Shown: positions 25,701 through 32,172, counted from the first letter of the stretch. The stretch: 64,000 nt of DNA from Corbicula japonica (GCA_038501625.1 JAZAYU010000011.1:9122849-9186848); one strand, 5' to 3'. The notes: a model not told the origin generated them from the sequence alone. Numbers and translations are program-made.

Positions 25701-28700
25701 GACTAGGCTCTATAAACATGGCAGCATGTTGATGAGTTCCCTATCAGTCTTGTCCATAAACCAGCTCTCAATAGGAATCCCATTGTGTAACTGATATCCA
25801 AATGCCTGTGGTGAATTATCTAAAATAATAGTCTTGCTTAGATCACGTCCTAGTATACTCAGGTCCTTGATATAATTGTCATTTACACATACACAGTGCT
25901 CTCGGAACAACCTATGCTTGATAAGTTTTTTTGCCGGGTCTAGAAGATTTAGCAGCTTGTCTGCATAGACCTTCTTTGAAGCCGTGAACAAGATCACTTC
26001 AAACATCTGTGAACCACGCTCCAGAAACTCCCGGAAGTAAGGTCGTGTTCTCACAAAAACCTGGTAAGTGACTTCTTGAAACAGGACAGGAAATGTGAAT
26101 GATGCATCTTCCAGCTGGTTAAGGCTACCGTGTACCAGAGTCTCGTCCAAGTCTAACACCAGTGAGAATTCCAGAGAACTTCTTGTTTTTAACGGCAATG
26201 CAGGTACACAGGCACGAAGTTCATCAGTTAAAGGTGGCAGGGTCTTGATAAATGCATACGGGTCAAACGCCTCTGCCTCCCAGTCCCCTTCTTCGTAGCT
26301 TTCCTCCACCACTTCCTCCTCTTCATCCTGTGGTGGGAAGGCCGGATCACAATCCATCACGCAGGGCTCCAGCACATCAGCTTATAATCACAATTATAAT
26401 TTAAGTACTTATAATTAATTAGCATTTTTTAAGTAATTGAAAATAATTAATAATTGAAAGAAAAATCAATTATTTTAATTGTAATTAATTAATTAAAATC
26501 CAAAAAATGCAATATAATTGTCAAATTCAATTACTCTTCATTTACATGTAGCGAACAGTAACATATTGCAATGCAAAACACAGGTTATTCTGCAGTAGCT
26601 ATTGTTACCTGAAGGTATCATTTTCACACTGGTCATTTAAAGAGGTGTTAATTTGGATATGAACCTGAAATAGGTGCTAGACTATTGATGAATATGAAGC
26701 CATGATAATAAAATAACTAGTTCAAGTAGCCTTAAATGAAAAGAATTCAATTTCATTGAAAGTTGCTACATTTTTCTTCTTTGTAATATTCCTCTTTGTC
26801 TATAGCATTATTCATCTTTGTCTATGTTTTCCTACCATTTTTGTTGCAATTGCAAAATTATTATAGACCACAAAGCAATTATTCATAAATTATTTATGTT
26901 GTCCCCCCATGTTTTATGCAAATATATGTTATTTTCTTTTCTGTTTATAAATTGTACTAAGTGGGTTACTAAGAAGTGTTCAAAATCTATTCTCAATCTA
27001 AGGTATAAACCATAACTTGAATATATGTACTTGGCATTTCACATTTAACAGTTATCCACACAACATGAATATAGCACATTAAATCACTTTATATTATCAA
27101 GAGATACTAGTGGAATTTTTAAGCAAAATGCCGATACTGTTCGCCAGAGTACAAAGGCAGACTGAAAGCTACTTCAAACTTTGTCTCCACAAGCACTTTA
27201 TACAGTTTAATTCCTAAGACGTCAAAGACACACATCAAGAAACAGTCAGAGCTTGACCAATATTTGTCTCAAGTTTGTAAAAGTGCTGATATAAACCCTC
27301 TCCAATATTGAACTGTACATGCTGAGAGTCTACCAAGGTTATCAAAGATGGCTGAAATCTACCTGGCTCTACCTGCATCATATGCCCCAGTTGAATGGCT
27401 CTTTCAATAGCTGGAAAAGTGTTTAAGCCTGAATGTTGTTCAATGACTGACAGTAACTTTGAAGCATGAATGTTTTTGAAATGCAATAAGGACTTATATA
27501 TCTGCATCAGAAATCTGTTTTCAATATGGTTCTGTTTGTGAATATATTTCCTATTTTGAAAATAATTAAAAATAATTAAAAATAATTAAAAAATAATTAT
27601 TTTCCTTAAAATAATTGTAATTAATTAATTACTTATGGAAAAAGCAAGTAATTATAATTGTAATTTAATTGAAGCATTTCTGATTTAATTGTAATTAATT
27701 AATTACTTTTCAAAGTAATTGAACCCAGGTCTGGTCAAATTCGAAGTGTTTACGTCCGACAAACCATTTCGCGCGAAGGCTGAAATGCCCGTATCATTAT
27801 TTGTTTACTGTCATGTTCTAGTTACAGTCATGTCCTAGATACTGTCCTGTCTTGTCCTAGTTATTTTCCTGTCAATTGTGTGTTAAATATATCTTAATTT
27901 TGTCATATGACTTGTAAAACTGGTTTTAGTGTGATGTATGCATGCGTGAATGGGTGGTCACATGACATTTCCCGCTTTTTTTTAGTTTTCTTGCTTTTTT
28001 TACTTTAATTCCTTAGGCAGTCACTCATTTGTCCCTGTGGAGACAGGTTGAAAAACCATTCTTAAAACTCTAGCAATAACTCTTCAAAGAGATTATTAGC
28101 ATTCAATTTTTGGGTTCAGCAGTTCTGGTAAGTTTGTTTAATTTTACTTTTAATATTTGTAATTGTATTTGAAATTATATAAAATTTGTATTTACAATGA
28201 ATGCATTTGAAATTTCAATTATATTCGTTATGAATATAGTAATTTTGATAATGTAACTTTTGTTTCAGACTTCACAATACAGATAATAAATACAGAACTG
28301 CAATTGAGAGTTGTTAAATAGCAGAACCCCTGTTACATACAGAATCTATTTTGTTTGAACTTAGCATGCACGCATGTATTAATGATCAAAGACATTCAGA
28401 GCATACATTTATGAAAAGATATGCATAATCGCCACAAAACAATTACCATATATCACATACATAGCTGTGGGGAGAGGTCAGAACTGTGATAATTGTCTTA
28501 CTTAAAGTTTTGATACTGCCAAAATCTCAGGCTTCCTGAAATCTTACCCAAGAATATCAAGTGCGTCAACTGACTGAGCCTTCATTGGGGAAACTACTGG
28601 ACGTAACCGTTTTCTCCAGTCATGTGGTCCCTGATATTTGTGGGCGTTTTCTGGCTCTAAGTATTCAGCAGCATTACCATCAGCTTTCACCAGATTTGAT

Positions 28701-28738
28701 GGTCTGCTGTCAATTACTGGCACTGTCAACTCAGACAT
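4631..28738 (-). CDS. MAP3K1: MAP3K1 (MEKK1) 5' half, nine coding exons, partial
   Basis: MAP3K1 is a MAPK kinase kinase that also carries SWIM and RING zinc fingers giving it ubiquitin-ligase activity; it acts in JNK/ERK stress signalling. The exon chain in transcript order is 28738-28548, 17322-17226, 16860-16813, 16322-16272, 12985-12866, 11843-11652, 9188-9072, 7133-6988 and 4749-4631. All junctions have AG/GT borders and matching phases, giving one open frame of about 365 residues. Diagnostic blocks include [17 protein letters not shown], the SWIM motif [20 protein letters not shown] and the RING start CPICLLEML, all in the order known for vertebrate MAP3K1. The armadillo-like region and kinase domain lie beyond the left edge. 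The N-terminal region before the conserved block is shorter than I recall for the human protein. Introns are large and repeat-filled, the first about 11 kb. The family assignment is from remembered motifs, not a search. Confidence 0.9.
4760..5680. other. MAP3K1 intron, no gene seen
   Basis: Intron between RING and linker exons. It holds a duplicated phrase, CTTAGAGAACACTGTTGATC, near 4980 and 5219, and a decayed half of the common hairpin repeat near 5600. Nothing else is recognisable. Confidence 0.5.
5687..6422. repeat. Double-hairpin palindrome copy split by a MITE
   Basis: Starts TTAACCCTTTCCTG and ends CAGGAAAGGGTTAA. Both 66-nt hairpins are present at about 5725-5890. The distal arm is separated from its end by the 5909-6405 element; removing that insert rejoins the arm to the terminal repeat. 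Part of the roughly 30-copy family described under 13335-13576. Confidence 0.8.
5909..6405. mobile_element. MITE with TACCGTATAG terminal inverted repeats
   Basis: The left end TACCGTATAGCGGGTAATTT and right end (reverse complement) TACCGTATAGTGGGTTATTT are imperfect inverted repeats of about 25 bp. They extend into a CTGCGG motif and are flanked by TA. The interior is rich in repeated CGCAGAAATTT and has no transposase. The TIRs resemble those of the pogo-like element at 8011-9029, so this may be a related non-autonomous family. Confidence 0.8.
6575..6771. repeat. Double-hairpin palindrome copy, one hairpin degraded
   Basis: Terminal TTAACCCTTTCCT and AGGAAAGGGTTA. An intact GCGACCAGTG hairpin lies at about 6616-6680; the second hairpin has lost its 5' arm. 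A further lone hairpin sits just upstream at about 6445-6515. Confidence 0.8.
6988..7133 (-). CDS. MAP3K1: MAP3K1 coding exon 8, SWIM-RING linker
   Basis: 146 bp: 48 codons plus two bases, with acceptor TGTACAG-like sequence ending TATACAG and donor GTAAGG. It encodes [13 protein letters not shown], aligning with VESLFQKYHSRRS of vertebrate MAP3K1, and then a Ser/Pro-rich linker ending SESDAG. The two trailing G bases are completed by the first A of the RING exon. Confidence 0.88.
7284..7526. repeat. Double-hairpin palindrome copy, near full length
   Basis: TTAACCCTTTCCTGTAT at the left and ATAAGGAAAGGGTTAA at the right, with both hairpins and the GGTTATTTCTGACCAAAAT linker present. It lies in a MAP3K1 intron. 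Confidence 0.85.
8011..9029 (+). mobile_element. Pogo-like DNA transposon, internally deleted
   Basis: Terminal inverted repeats read TACTGTACAGCGG at the left and TACTGTACGGCGG at the right (reverse complement). They are followed by similar TTTCACGGGG and TTCGCTGGGG segments and flanked by TA duplications, about 1.0 kb overall. The interior carries the N-terminal part of a transposase (8429-8944), after which the sequence jumps directly to the 3' terminal region, so the catalytic domain has been deleted. It lies in a MAP3K1 intron on the opposite strand. Confidence 0.85.
8429..8944 (+). CDS. Truncated transposase, DNA-binding N-terminus (pogo/CENP-B-like)
   Basis: 171 codons, open from ATG. 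Residues about 1-50 are low complexity. Residues about 58-110 ([19 protein letters not shown] ... [13 protein letters not shown]) have the helix-turn-helix character of pogo-type transposases, followed by a basic [11 protein letters not shown] linker typical of the region before the DDE domain. The frame then runs into unrelated sequence and stops, so no catalytic triad is encoded. It would at most give a DNA-binding-only protein. Family assignment is from motif character. Confidence 0.6.
   Translation: MLNWLKFGKVTAKAPPSILLPDPRECETNDEACGTSSANTSVNEVLSPTPSKRKRESYRRYSPEQRAKMARYCIDNGPAKAARHFSKELGCSINESTIRSIKASYLKEKTPEKSKLPALARSPRGRPLKIGMYDDLVKTYIRELRKKGSPVNSAVKETLRLNWFLHHQVEI
9072..9188 (-). CDS. 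MAP3K1: MAP3K1 coding exon 7, SWIM zinc finger
   Basis: A 39-codon phase-0 exon, acceptor TTTGTAG and donor GTAAC. It opens with [20 protein letters not shown], a SWIM zinc-binding motif of the form C-x-C-x5-C-x-H with all four ligands present, and ends in [14 protein letters not shown] domains mediate protein or DNA contacts; in MAP3K1 this one is linked to substrate recognition for ubiquitylation. Confidence 0.92.
9200..11640. other. MAP3K1 intron with repeat fragments
   Basis: Contains a half copy of the hairpin repeat at about 9943-10056. A helentron-like fragment at about 10725-10948 has GGGCCATAACTCTGG and TTTGTGGGGGCATAACAAAA, and the latter end is also seen near 10362. A decayed hairpin copy lies at about 11190-11310. 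No exon is visible on either strand. Confidence 0.55.
11652..11843 (-). CDS. MAP3K1: MAP3K1 coding exon 6, start of SWIM region
   Basis: A 64-codon phase-0 exon with acceptor TTTGTAG and donor GTGAGC. It contains [20 protein letters not shown] and [15 protein letters not shown], which match almost residue for residue the strongly conserved block that precedes the SWIM finger in MAP3K1. This exon is the most diagnostic one for the family. Confidence 0.92.
12595..12693. repeat. Double-hairpin palindrome fragment
   Basis: Only the GGTTATTTCTGACCAAAAT linker, part of one hairpin arm and the right end remain (GGAGTAAAGGGTTAA). Confidence 0.7.
12866..12985 (-). CDS. MAP3K1: MAP3K1 coding exon 5
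   Basis: A 40-codon phase-0 exon, acceptor TTTTCAG and donor GTAAGA. It encodes a Ser/Arg-rich low-complexity stretch including [15 protein letters not shown] and [10 protein letters not shown]. The matching region of vertebrate MAP3K1 is likewise a Ser/Pro/Arg-rich linker. No folded domain is visible. Confidence 0.75.
13335..13576. repeat. Double-hairpin palindrome, type copy
   Basis: About 242 bp. The terminal inverted repeats are TTAACCCTTTCCT and AGGAAAGGGTTAA. Hairpin 1 (about 13373-13439) runs from GCGACCAGTGTAGATCC to GGATCTGCACTGGTCGC. Hairpin 2 (about 13474-13539) runs from GCGAACAGTTTAGATCC to GGATCTAAACTGTTCGC. The core of hairpin 2 is the exact reverse complement of the core of hairpin 1. 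A unique linker with AGAAATAACCTAATGAATC separates them. An AATAAAGG sits beside hairpin 2. No coding content. About 30 whole or partial copies occur in the window. Confidence 0.9.
14117..14326. repeat. Double-hairpin palindrome copy
   Basis: Both hairpins are present with several substitutions, and the right end is GGAGGAAAGGGTTA. The left terminal repeat is degraded to TTTTAACCCGACG. Confidence 0.8.
14510..14625. repeat. Double-hairpin palindrome, internally deleted
   Basis: Retains both terminal repeats (TTAACCCTTTCCTCC and GGAGTTAAGGGTTAA) but only a remnant of the second hairpin. Confidence 0.75.
14836..14963. repeat. Foldback element (CAGTCTCAAATCTC family), type copy
   Basis: A nearly perfect hairpin of about 125 bp. 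The left arm holds AAGGTTATAAAACTGAG and CAGTCTCAAATCTCAAGC, then CATCTGATTGGC; the right arm is their reverse complement, separated by a short loop. No coding content. The same foldback recurs at about 16368, 42534, 48405, 48950, 53718, 58950 and 60318. Confidence 0.85.
15590..15742. repeat. Double-hairpin palindrome, degraded copy
   Basis: Partial arms and the right terminus GGAGGAAAGGGTTAA remain. Confidence 0.65.
15850..16259. repeat. Minisatellite, 20-bp unit
   Basis: About 18-20 copies of a 20-bp unit resembling AGTGCAGAGTCTAGCACTAC, with 18-bp variants and T/C alternation in CTAGC versus CCAGC or CCTGC. It ends about 13 bp from the splice donor of the MAP3K1 micro-exon at 16272-16322, inside the intron. 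Confidence 0.9.
16272..16322 (-). CDS. MAP3K1: MAP3K1 micro-exon 4 (second copy of RRESSGRS pair)
   Basis: A 51-bp phase-0 exon encoding [17 protein letters not shown], with acceptor TTGTTAG and donor GTAAGAA. It is the duplicate of the exon at 16813-16860. Its donor is followed after only about a dozen intronic bases by a 20-bp minisatellite. Because both micro-exons are phase 0, either could be skipped without breaking the frame. Confidence 0.72.
16368..16455. repeat. Foldback element copy (CAGTCTCAAATCTC family)
   Basis: Short variant hairpin with TAAAACTAGGATTGGAGACCAG paired to CTGGTCTCCAGATTTAGTTTTA. It sits just upstream of the micro-exon at 16272-16322 in transcript orientation. Confidence 0.75.
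16813..16860 (-). CDS. MAP3K1: MAP3K1 micro-exon 3 (first copy of RRESSGRS pair)
   Basis: A 48-bp phase-0 exon encoding [16 protein letters not shown], with a pyrimidine/A-rich acceptor ending CAG and donor GTAAG. Its first nine codons are nearly identical in sequence to those of the next exon, so the two are products of a local exon duplication. RRES matches the R-R-x-S pattern of basophilic kinases; phosphorylation is inference only. Confidence 0.72.
17226..17322 (-). CDS. MAP3K1: MAP3K1 coding exon 2
   Basis: One base plus 32 codons, with acceptor TTCTAG and donor GTAAGAGC. It encodes a basic, charged stretch containing [13 protein letters not shown]. This resembles the PAWKxxWLERRNRR block that I recall N-terminal to the SWIM region of vertebrate MAP3K1. 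Phase fits both neighbours. Confidence 0.8.
17815..18692. mobile_element. Insertion with AACCAGCGAAGC inverted repeats
   Basis: A 12-bp perfect inverted repeat, AACCAGCGAAGC at 17836-17847 and its complement at 18680-18691, lies near the edges of the DNA that splits the palindrome. The right end is itself a small hairpin. The interior includes a complete double-hairpin copy at 18005-18242 and a repeated phrase GCACCGCACCG near 18430, 18456 and 18516. No transposase is seen. Class unknown. Confidence 0.6.
18005..18242. repeat. Double-hairpin palindrome copy nested in the preceding insertion
   Basis: Left end TTAACCCTTTACTCC, right end GAGTAAAGGGTTTT, and both hairpins in diverged form. It is a palindrome within an insertion within another palindrome of the same family. 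Confidence 0.8.
19296..19810 (+). repeat. 5' LTR
   Basis: Begins near TGTTTACTGTCATGTCC and ends CCCCTGTTACA. It matches the 27802-28337 repeat along its whole length with scattered substitutions and small indels. Shared phrases include GACTTGTAAAACTGGTTT and CATTCCTTAGGCAGTCACTC-like sequence. Confidence 0.85.
19812..19827 (+). promoter_or_regulatory. Probable tRNA primer-binding site
   Basis: TGGCTCCCCAACGAGG begins one base after the LTR end. TGG complements the CCA tail of a tRNA and the position is correct for a primer-binding site. The tRNA species was not identified. Confidence 0.55.
20163..21197 (+). mobile_element. Tc1/mariner-like element inside the LTR retrotransposon
   Basis: The left end (about 20163-20192, with CAAAAAAAAGTTCTGCACAC) and right end (about 21170-21197, with GTGTGCAGAACTTTTTTTTG) are inverted repeats of about 28 bp, preceded and followed by TATA. 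About 1.03 kb. The interior has a decayed transposase N-terminus near 20800-21000, where the plus frames show [19 protein letters not shown], a Tc1-type helix-turn-helix start. Stops follow, so it is inactive. Confidence 0.75.
22052..23269 (+). pseudogene. LTR-retrotransposon gag remnant, two frameshifts
   Basis: Three overlapping plus-strand open pieces (22052-22561, 22473-22856, 22823-23269) form one gag-type protein broken by frameshifts near 22480 and 22830. Residues around [36 protein letters not shown] and [12 protein letters not shown] have the order of Gypsy-type/PNMA-like capsid domains. The last piece has a heptad-like stretch ([20 protein letters not shown]) and a Gln/Asn-rich tail. 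No zinc knuckle is visible. Confidence 0.7.
23281..23919 (+). pseudogene. LTR-retrotransposon retropepsin, pol truncated after protease
   Basis: 212 codons in a different frame from the gag tail. [12 protein letters not shown] near residue 37 is an aspartic protease active-site motif (DTGS), and VILGTNVI near residue 118 fits the C-terminal ILG motif of retropepsins. The frame then stops at 23919. Directly after it the sequence is minus-strand LINE, so reverse transcriptase, RNase H and integrase are missing. Confidence 0.75.
24399..24575. mobile_element. MITE, 177 bp, pogo/Tigger-type TIRs, TA duplication
   Basis: Left end CAGTAAAATCCCTTATTATG and right end (reverse complement) CAGTGAAACCCCTCTATAAC, flanked by TA on both sides. 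The interior reads as imperfect copies of GGACACC and CCGGTATTTTGGGCG phrases. It interrupts the LINE frame exactly; removing it and one TA restores that frame. No protein. Confidence 0.88.
24570..25286 (-). pseudogene. LINE ORF2 endonuclease domain fragment
   Basis: 238 codons of exonuclease-endonuclease-phosphatase fold: [27 protein letters not shown] (catalytic Asp and Asn) and SDHYPILF (catalytic Asp-His) are in the usual order. It ends at the MITE inserted at 24575. Skipping the MITE and one TA copy rejoins the frame as DMVKAIHKRDHA. Confidence 0.85.
25632..26375 (-). pseudogene. CTDSPL2-like phosphatase retrocopy, 5'-truncated, one nonsense codon
   Basis: An intronless frame encodes the C-terminal half of CTD small phosphatase-like protein 2, a HAD-superfamily phosphatase. 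[17 protein letters not shown] leads into [16 protein letters not shown] (DxDxT catalytic motif; the family's usual HCSL is HGSL here), then [32 protein letters not shown] and ILDNSPQAF. At 25710-25712 the frame meets TAG where the family has a Glu codon. The same frame then continues with [14 protein letters not shown] and ends TAA at 25632-25634, as the family does. The roughly 200 N-terminal residues are absent, and the upstream frame is closed by TAA, so no ATG start is available. Lack of introns and 5' truncation indicate a retrocopy. It lies in MAP3K1 intron 1 on the same strand as MAP3K1. Confidence 0.85.
26380..27735 (+). mobile_element. hAT transposon remnant
   Basis: Both edges are rich in TAATTGTAATTAATTAATTA runs, a common subterminal signature of one hAT group, and the right end reads CAGACCTGGGTTCAATTAC as reverse complement (27716-27734). 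The plus strand near 27340-27500 encodes a broken hAT C-terminal dimerisation region: [15 protein letters not shown], then after a one-base shift [10 protein letters not shown] and MFLKCNKDL. The left terminal repeat is missing, probably lost at the junction with the phosphatase retrocopy. Between 26560 and 27080 no domain is recognised. Confidence 0.7.
27802..28337 (+). repeat. 3' LTR
   Basis: Direct repeat of 19296-19810, starting near TGTTTACTGTCATGTTC and ending CCCCTGTTACA. It has a short extra segment near its start (a repeated GTCATGTYCTAG). It ends about 210 bp from MAP3K1 coding exon 1, in that gene's first intron. Confidence 0.85.
28548..28738 (-). CDS. MAP3K1: MAP3K1 coding exon 1 with start codon
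   Basis: The start is the ATG at 28736-28738, with A at -3. An in-frame TAG lies 24 bases upstream, so a longer N-terminus from this exon is excluded. An upstream TTG cannot be the start in an animal gene. The exon encodes 63 residues beginning [10 protein letters not shown] and including HDWRKRLRP and SVDALDILG, and ends after two bases of a Gly codon at a GTAAGA donor. The next exon begins with the single base needed to complete it. A CTCTTTCAG just upstream of the ATG could be an acceptor for a 5'UTR intron. The 3' LTR of a retrotransposon ends only about 210 bp downstream of this exon in transcript terms. Confidence 0.8.
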
Positions 28739-28739
28739 G

Positions 28740-29945
28740 GTTTCGGCCAAAGCCAGAACCTATCTGAAAGAGTTGAAATAGCGCAACCCGAAGTTGAAAC
28801 TTCCAGCGGGAACAAAGAAATCTTAACATATACTTAAGTTCATGGGGATTTAAACAAGGATAATGTCAATGAACCCATTGGTTTAATCAAACACTTCGAG
28901 AGCCGAAGCATAAAATAATTTCACGAAAGCATCCCGCTAATGTTTACAAGCCTCGTTCCCGAATGATTGACCGGTAACGTCTGACAGACTAATTTATTTT
29001 AACGAAATTTTAGACTCACTAATAGACTATTCCGTGACTCGCTGTGTAAAGTAAGACAGCGGCGTGGGATTGCAAAATTATGGTGAAAAAAGGCTAAAAT
29101 GTCAAAAATGAAATTGTGAAGAAACACTCACTGCCCTCTAGATTTAAGTGAAGAATTGTGTTTATTTTTCATTAGGGTTAATTAAGAAACCATGGTTTCA
29201 TCTATGATTAGCGCTTAAATTACTCTCGCATTTAGTGTCATATGCAATATCGATATTCCATATAAGTATATCGAAAGTAGACGAATATAATTAGATCCAA
29301 AACTTCAAACACCTGTTCCCAGATTTCTGGACGTCAAGGCCCGGGCTTAAGCTGTGTATTTTGCATCATCAGACAAGGACATTGGTTAGGAAATAATAAA
29401 ACTTAAATAATAAAATTTATAAAAAAATTATAAATTATATTACTGACTTTCCTTTTGGAAGATTTTACGTCATTGTGATTAAATAATAAAGATATATGAT
29501 CATTTTTGTATTTATATTTAAGTTTTTATAGATGAATTAGTAAGAAATAATAACTATCAAACCTAATCTGAGAAAAATATACTGTCTAAACGAAATCACA
29601 ATATTAGAATAAAATTGAAGTAATATTTTATGTATTAATTTGTGTCAGTTTGACGTTGTGTAAGGCATAAGAATGACTCCAAGAATATTAAACAGTATAA
29701 TTACCCTTTATTCTAACACGACTTGACGTTTTTCCTATTGAATTTACAGTGATTTATCACACGATAAATCACCTCGCGTGGCACGGCTATTTTGTAAATA
29801 CCGGTCGTTATAAAATTATCACGTGACAATTGTATTTTTCGCTGGGATTTCATTTCGCGCAATTAATATAGCACACAACACGCGAAAATTTTACCCGCGT
29901 GTAATATAATTTTACCTGCGTGCCATTCAGATGCGTATATATATA
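28740..29945. other. Upstream region of MAP3K1, no gene seen
   Basis: This should contain the MAP3K1 5'UTR and promoter on the minus strand, but no TATA or CpG-dense core is obvious. A palindrome GATTTATCACACGATAAATC lies at about 29752-29771. A near copy, GATTTATCCTGCGATAAATC, is at about 31227-31246, on the far side of the 29948-31167 element. Confidence 0.4.
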
Positions 29946-29947
29946 TA

Positions 29948-31167
29948 CACTTGTCAAAAGTTTAAAGTGCACACTTTTCAATGTCGAATATCTCGAAGTA
30001 AAATTATCATAATTCAAAAAGTTTGACATTATGTTAAATATGATCAAACAATAAAAAATATTTGAAAACTGTGCATTTGTTTTACGTTATTCGTCATCTA
30101 CGTCGGAATACGCTATTTATGCCTAATCCCCGTGCGGCAATCGAAATTGAACTTTTTACATCCGATTTTGTTTTCCACATGTTTACCGACACCGGACAAT
30201 CTAAAAAAAACACACCAAAATTGTGTAACTATGGAACGTTTGACCACTGTAGACCACGAAAGTGCCGTCAAAATGTTCTTAACTGGCACTACTTTAAATT
30301 TGTTATAAAACATCCTGATGTTATTCGTAAATAAAAAATAAATGCCTCATTTTTGCATATTTTATCACAATAAGAAAAAATTCAAATGATATTATTTTTC
30401 AGATTTATAACGTTGCTTACGTTGAACGTTGACGTTACTCTCTTGCGTCATTAAATATTTACGTAAAATAATGTAAAAACGAAAATTTTAGAATTGCATT
30501 TGTTTGATAAGTGCCCAATTATTAAAACTCTGAAACTTAAATTAAAAGAAATCAACTAAACTTCAAAATCGAATTAATCGAAAATCACGCTTATTCGGAC
30601 AAAATACTGTCCGAATTACCGGTCTATTTTATCGAAATAAATACAATTTTCTTTTGAAAAGGCTGTTACACATCTATCATAGTGGATTGCATCGTCCCAA
30701 ATCGCTAGACCACTGAAAAACTTTTGGCACATTAAACCAATGTGACGAAAATAGAATTTTCTCCTTGACTTTCACGTTATCACGTTATGGATAAAATAGA
30801 GAAGAGCGTGTTGGCTCATCGTCTCCATCAGACCATTCCGAAGCTACTGGAAGTTATTTAAGTGAAATGAAATGACAAACCACAACATTTCCTTGAGACT
30901 TACATCAAATTCTGATGATAAAAAGATGAAAAAAAAAGATCACAACTTATAGCGATGCAATGATTATTTACTTGAGAATTGCATTCTGTGTACCAGTGAG
31001 TTGAACATGTTTTTATTTTAAATTACACTAAGTAGATTCAAGTTTTTGTGGGGATTTATAGGATATCGATACTCCTTCATTATAATTTATAATATTTTGA
31101 AAGACTCTATCAAAAAGTTCGGAAAATCAACATTTATTAAGTGTGCATTTAGAACTTTTGAGTAGTC
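29948..31167. mobile_element. Mariner-type TIR element, degraded
   Basis: The left end CACTTGTCAAAAGTTTAAAG and the right end (reverse complement) GACTACTCAAAAGTTCTAAA share about 30 bp of imperfect inverted repeat and are flanked by TA. The ends are clearly related to the better-preserved element at 40267-40827. The 1.2-kb interior has no intact transposase; the open frames in it do not look like a known family. Confidence 0.65.
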
Positions 31168-31489
31168 TATATCATGAGGGGCGTAGCCCCGAGTGATATC
31201 CTTACTCATTTGAACTCCGGTCCGTGATTTATCCTGCGATAAATCACCAGAAGCTATTGATTATTTCTTATTAATGCTATAATGTTAACTCTGGTATCCT
31301 ATGAAAAGAACTGTGGGGTTTAAGCATGCATAAATATGTTGTAAAAGATAAATGTTATAATAATAAGCACAAGATTATGGCATAAATGTACATCATTAAA
31401 CATAAGCATCATAGTACATCAAAATTATAGCTCCTTATTGATTATTCAACATTGTATACTAAGTAGATTTACGTTTCAATTATTTATTA

Positions 31490-31681
31490 ACTTGTACTTG
31501 TTTTGAGATACGAGAACCTGTTGGGGCAAGTGTGAGATTGGTGCACCATTGAACCTGGTTTAAACCCCCAGTGGCAATTTGTTTTGCCACTGACCGTTCC
31601 AAGGCGGTATCCCCAAAGGTTCTCTTCTTCGTTAATTGTTTGTGGCGTCCTATTTGAATTGACATACTTATAAAAAAACAT

Positions 31682-31745
<64 letters not shown>

Positions 31746-31815
31746 TCTCTTCTTTTTCGCTGCGTGGGGAGGCTGTGTTTTGTGAATGTGGCTATTCCTG
31801 ATATGCATATATTAC
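31490..31815 (+). mobile_element. Inverted Naiad-like tail fragment carrying a (CT)n expansion
   Basis: Same sequence as the tails at 32170-32470 and 33250-33560 but in opposite orientation: GAGAACC...GGGGTTACCGCC, a GTGGCAATTTG...CAAATTGCCAC hairpin, and the end TTCCTGATATGCATAT. The GA/CT-rich stretch that is short in the other tails is expanded here to a pure CT run at 31683-31741. Confidence 0.75.
31683..31752. repeat. (CT)n microsatellite
   Basis: About 29 uninterrupted CT dinucleotides followed by an imperfect CCTCTCTTC tail, inside the inverted Penelope-like tail fragment. Confidence 0.97.
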
Positions 31816-32049
31816 TTTTTATACGACACCTTTAATTGAATGAGCCCATCTGCCGGTTAATGCGAGTGATTTTTATTGTAATACTCGTGTAATAATTTAC
31901 ATGGTGACTAAAGTGATTAAATCAACATCGTGAATAATGAGTGCTGATAATACCGTAGTTTTCAGACTATTACAGATTAATAAATTATTACTTGTGATTG
32001 CAGTCACGGAATAAAAGTGAAAATGACAACGAGATGGATTTCTGTTATT

Positions 32050-32172
32050 GTTTTAGAGTTTCAGGATATCAAAAGAGATAAAAGGGAACTTTGAAAGCCA
32101 CCGAACACAACACATTTGAAAATATTGTAGGCTCGGTTTGATTGAGCCTGTTCATTGACAGTAATGGAAAAC
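32050..32172 (+). mobile_element. Inverted 5'-region (pseudo-LTR) fragment of the Naiad-like element
   Basis: AACTTTGAAAGCCACCGAACAC and GGCTCGGTTTGATTGAGCCTGTTCAT on the plus strand match, as reverse complement, the sequence at 37170-37250 upstream of copy A. A duplicated and inverted 5' segment fits the known complex insertions of Penelope-like elements. Confidence 0.65.

Larger units (their letters stand above)
19296..28337 (+). mobile_element. LTR retrotransposon (Gypsy-like) with nested insertions, defective
   Basis: Two direct long terminal repeats (19296-19810 and 27802-28337) bracket gag and protease remnants on the plus strand. No reverse transcriptase or integrase of this element remains; where pol should continue, after about 23919, there is minus-strand LINE sequence, a phosphatase retrocopy and a hAT remnant. 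It lies in MAP3K1 intron 1, antisense to the gene. No clear target-site duplication was found, so the exact outer ends are uncertain by a few bases. Confidence 0.75.

Noticed and set aside
30780..30840. Hammerhead-ribozyme-like CTGATG with GACGATGAG near 30800
   Set aside because: The GAAA half of the core and the three stems could not be matched, and it lies outside the Penelope-like copies.
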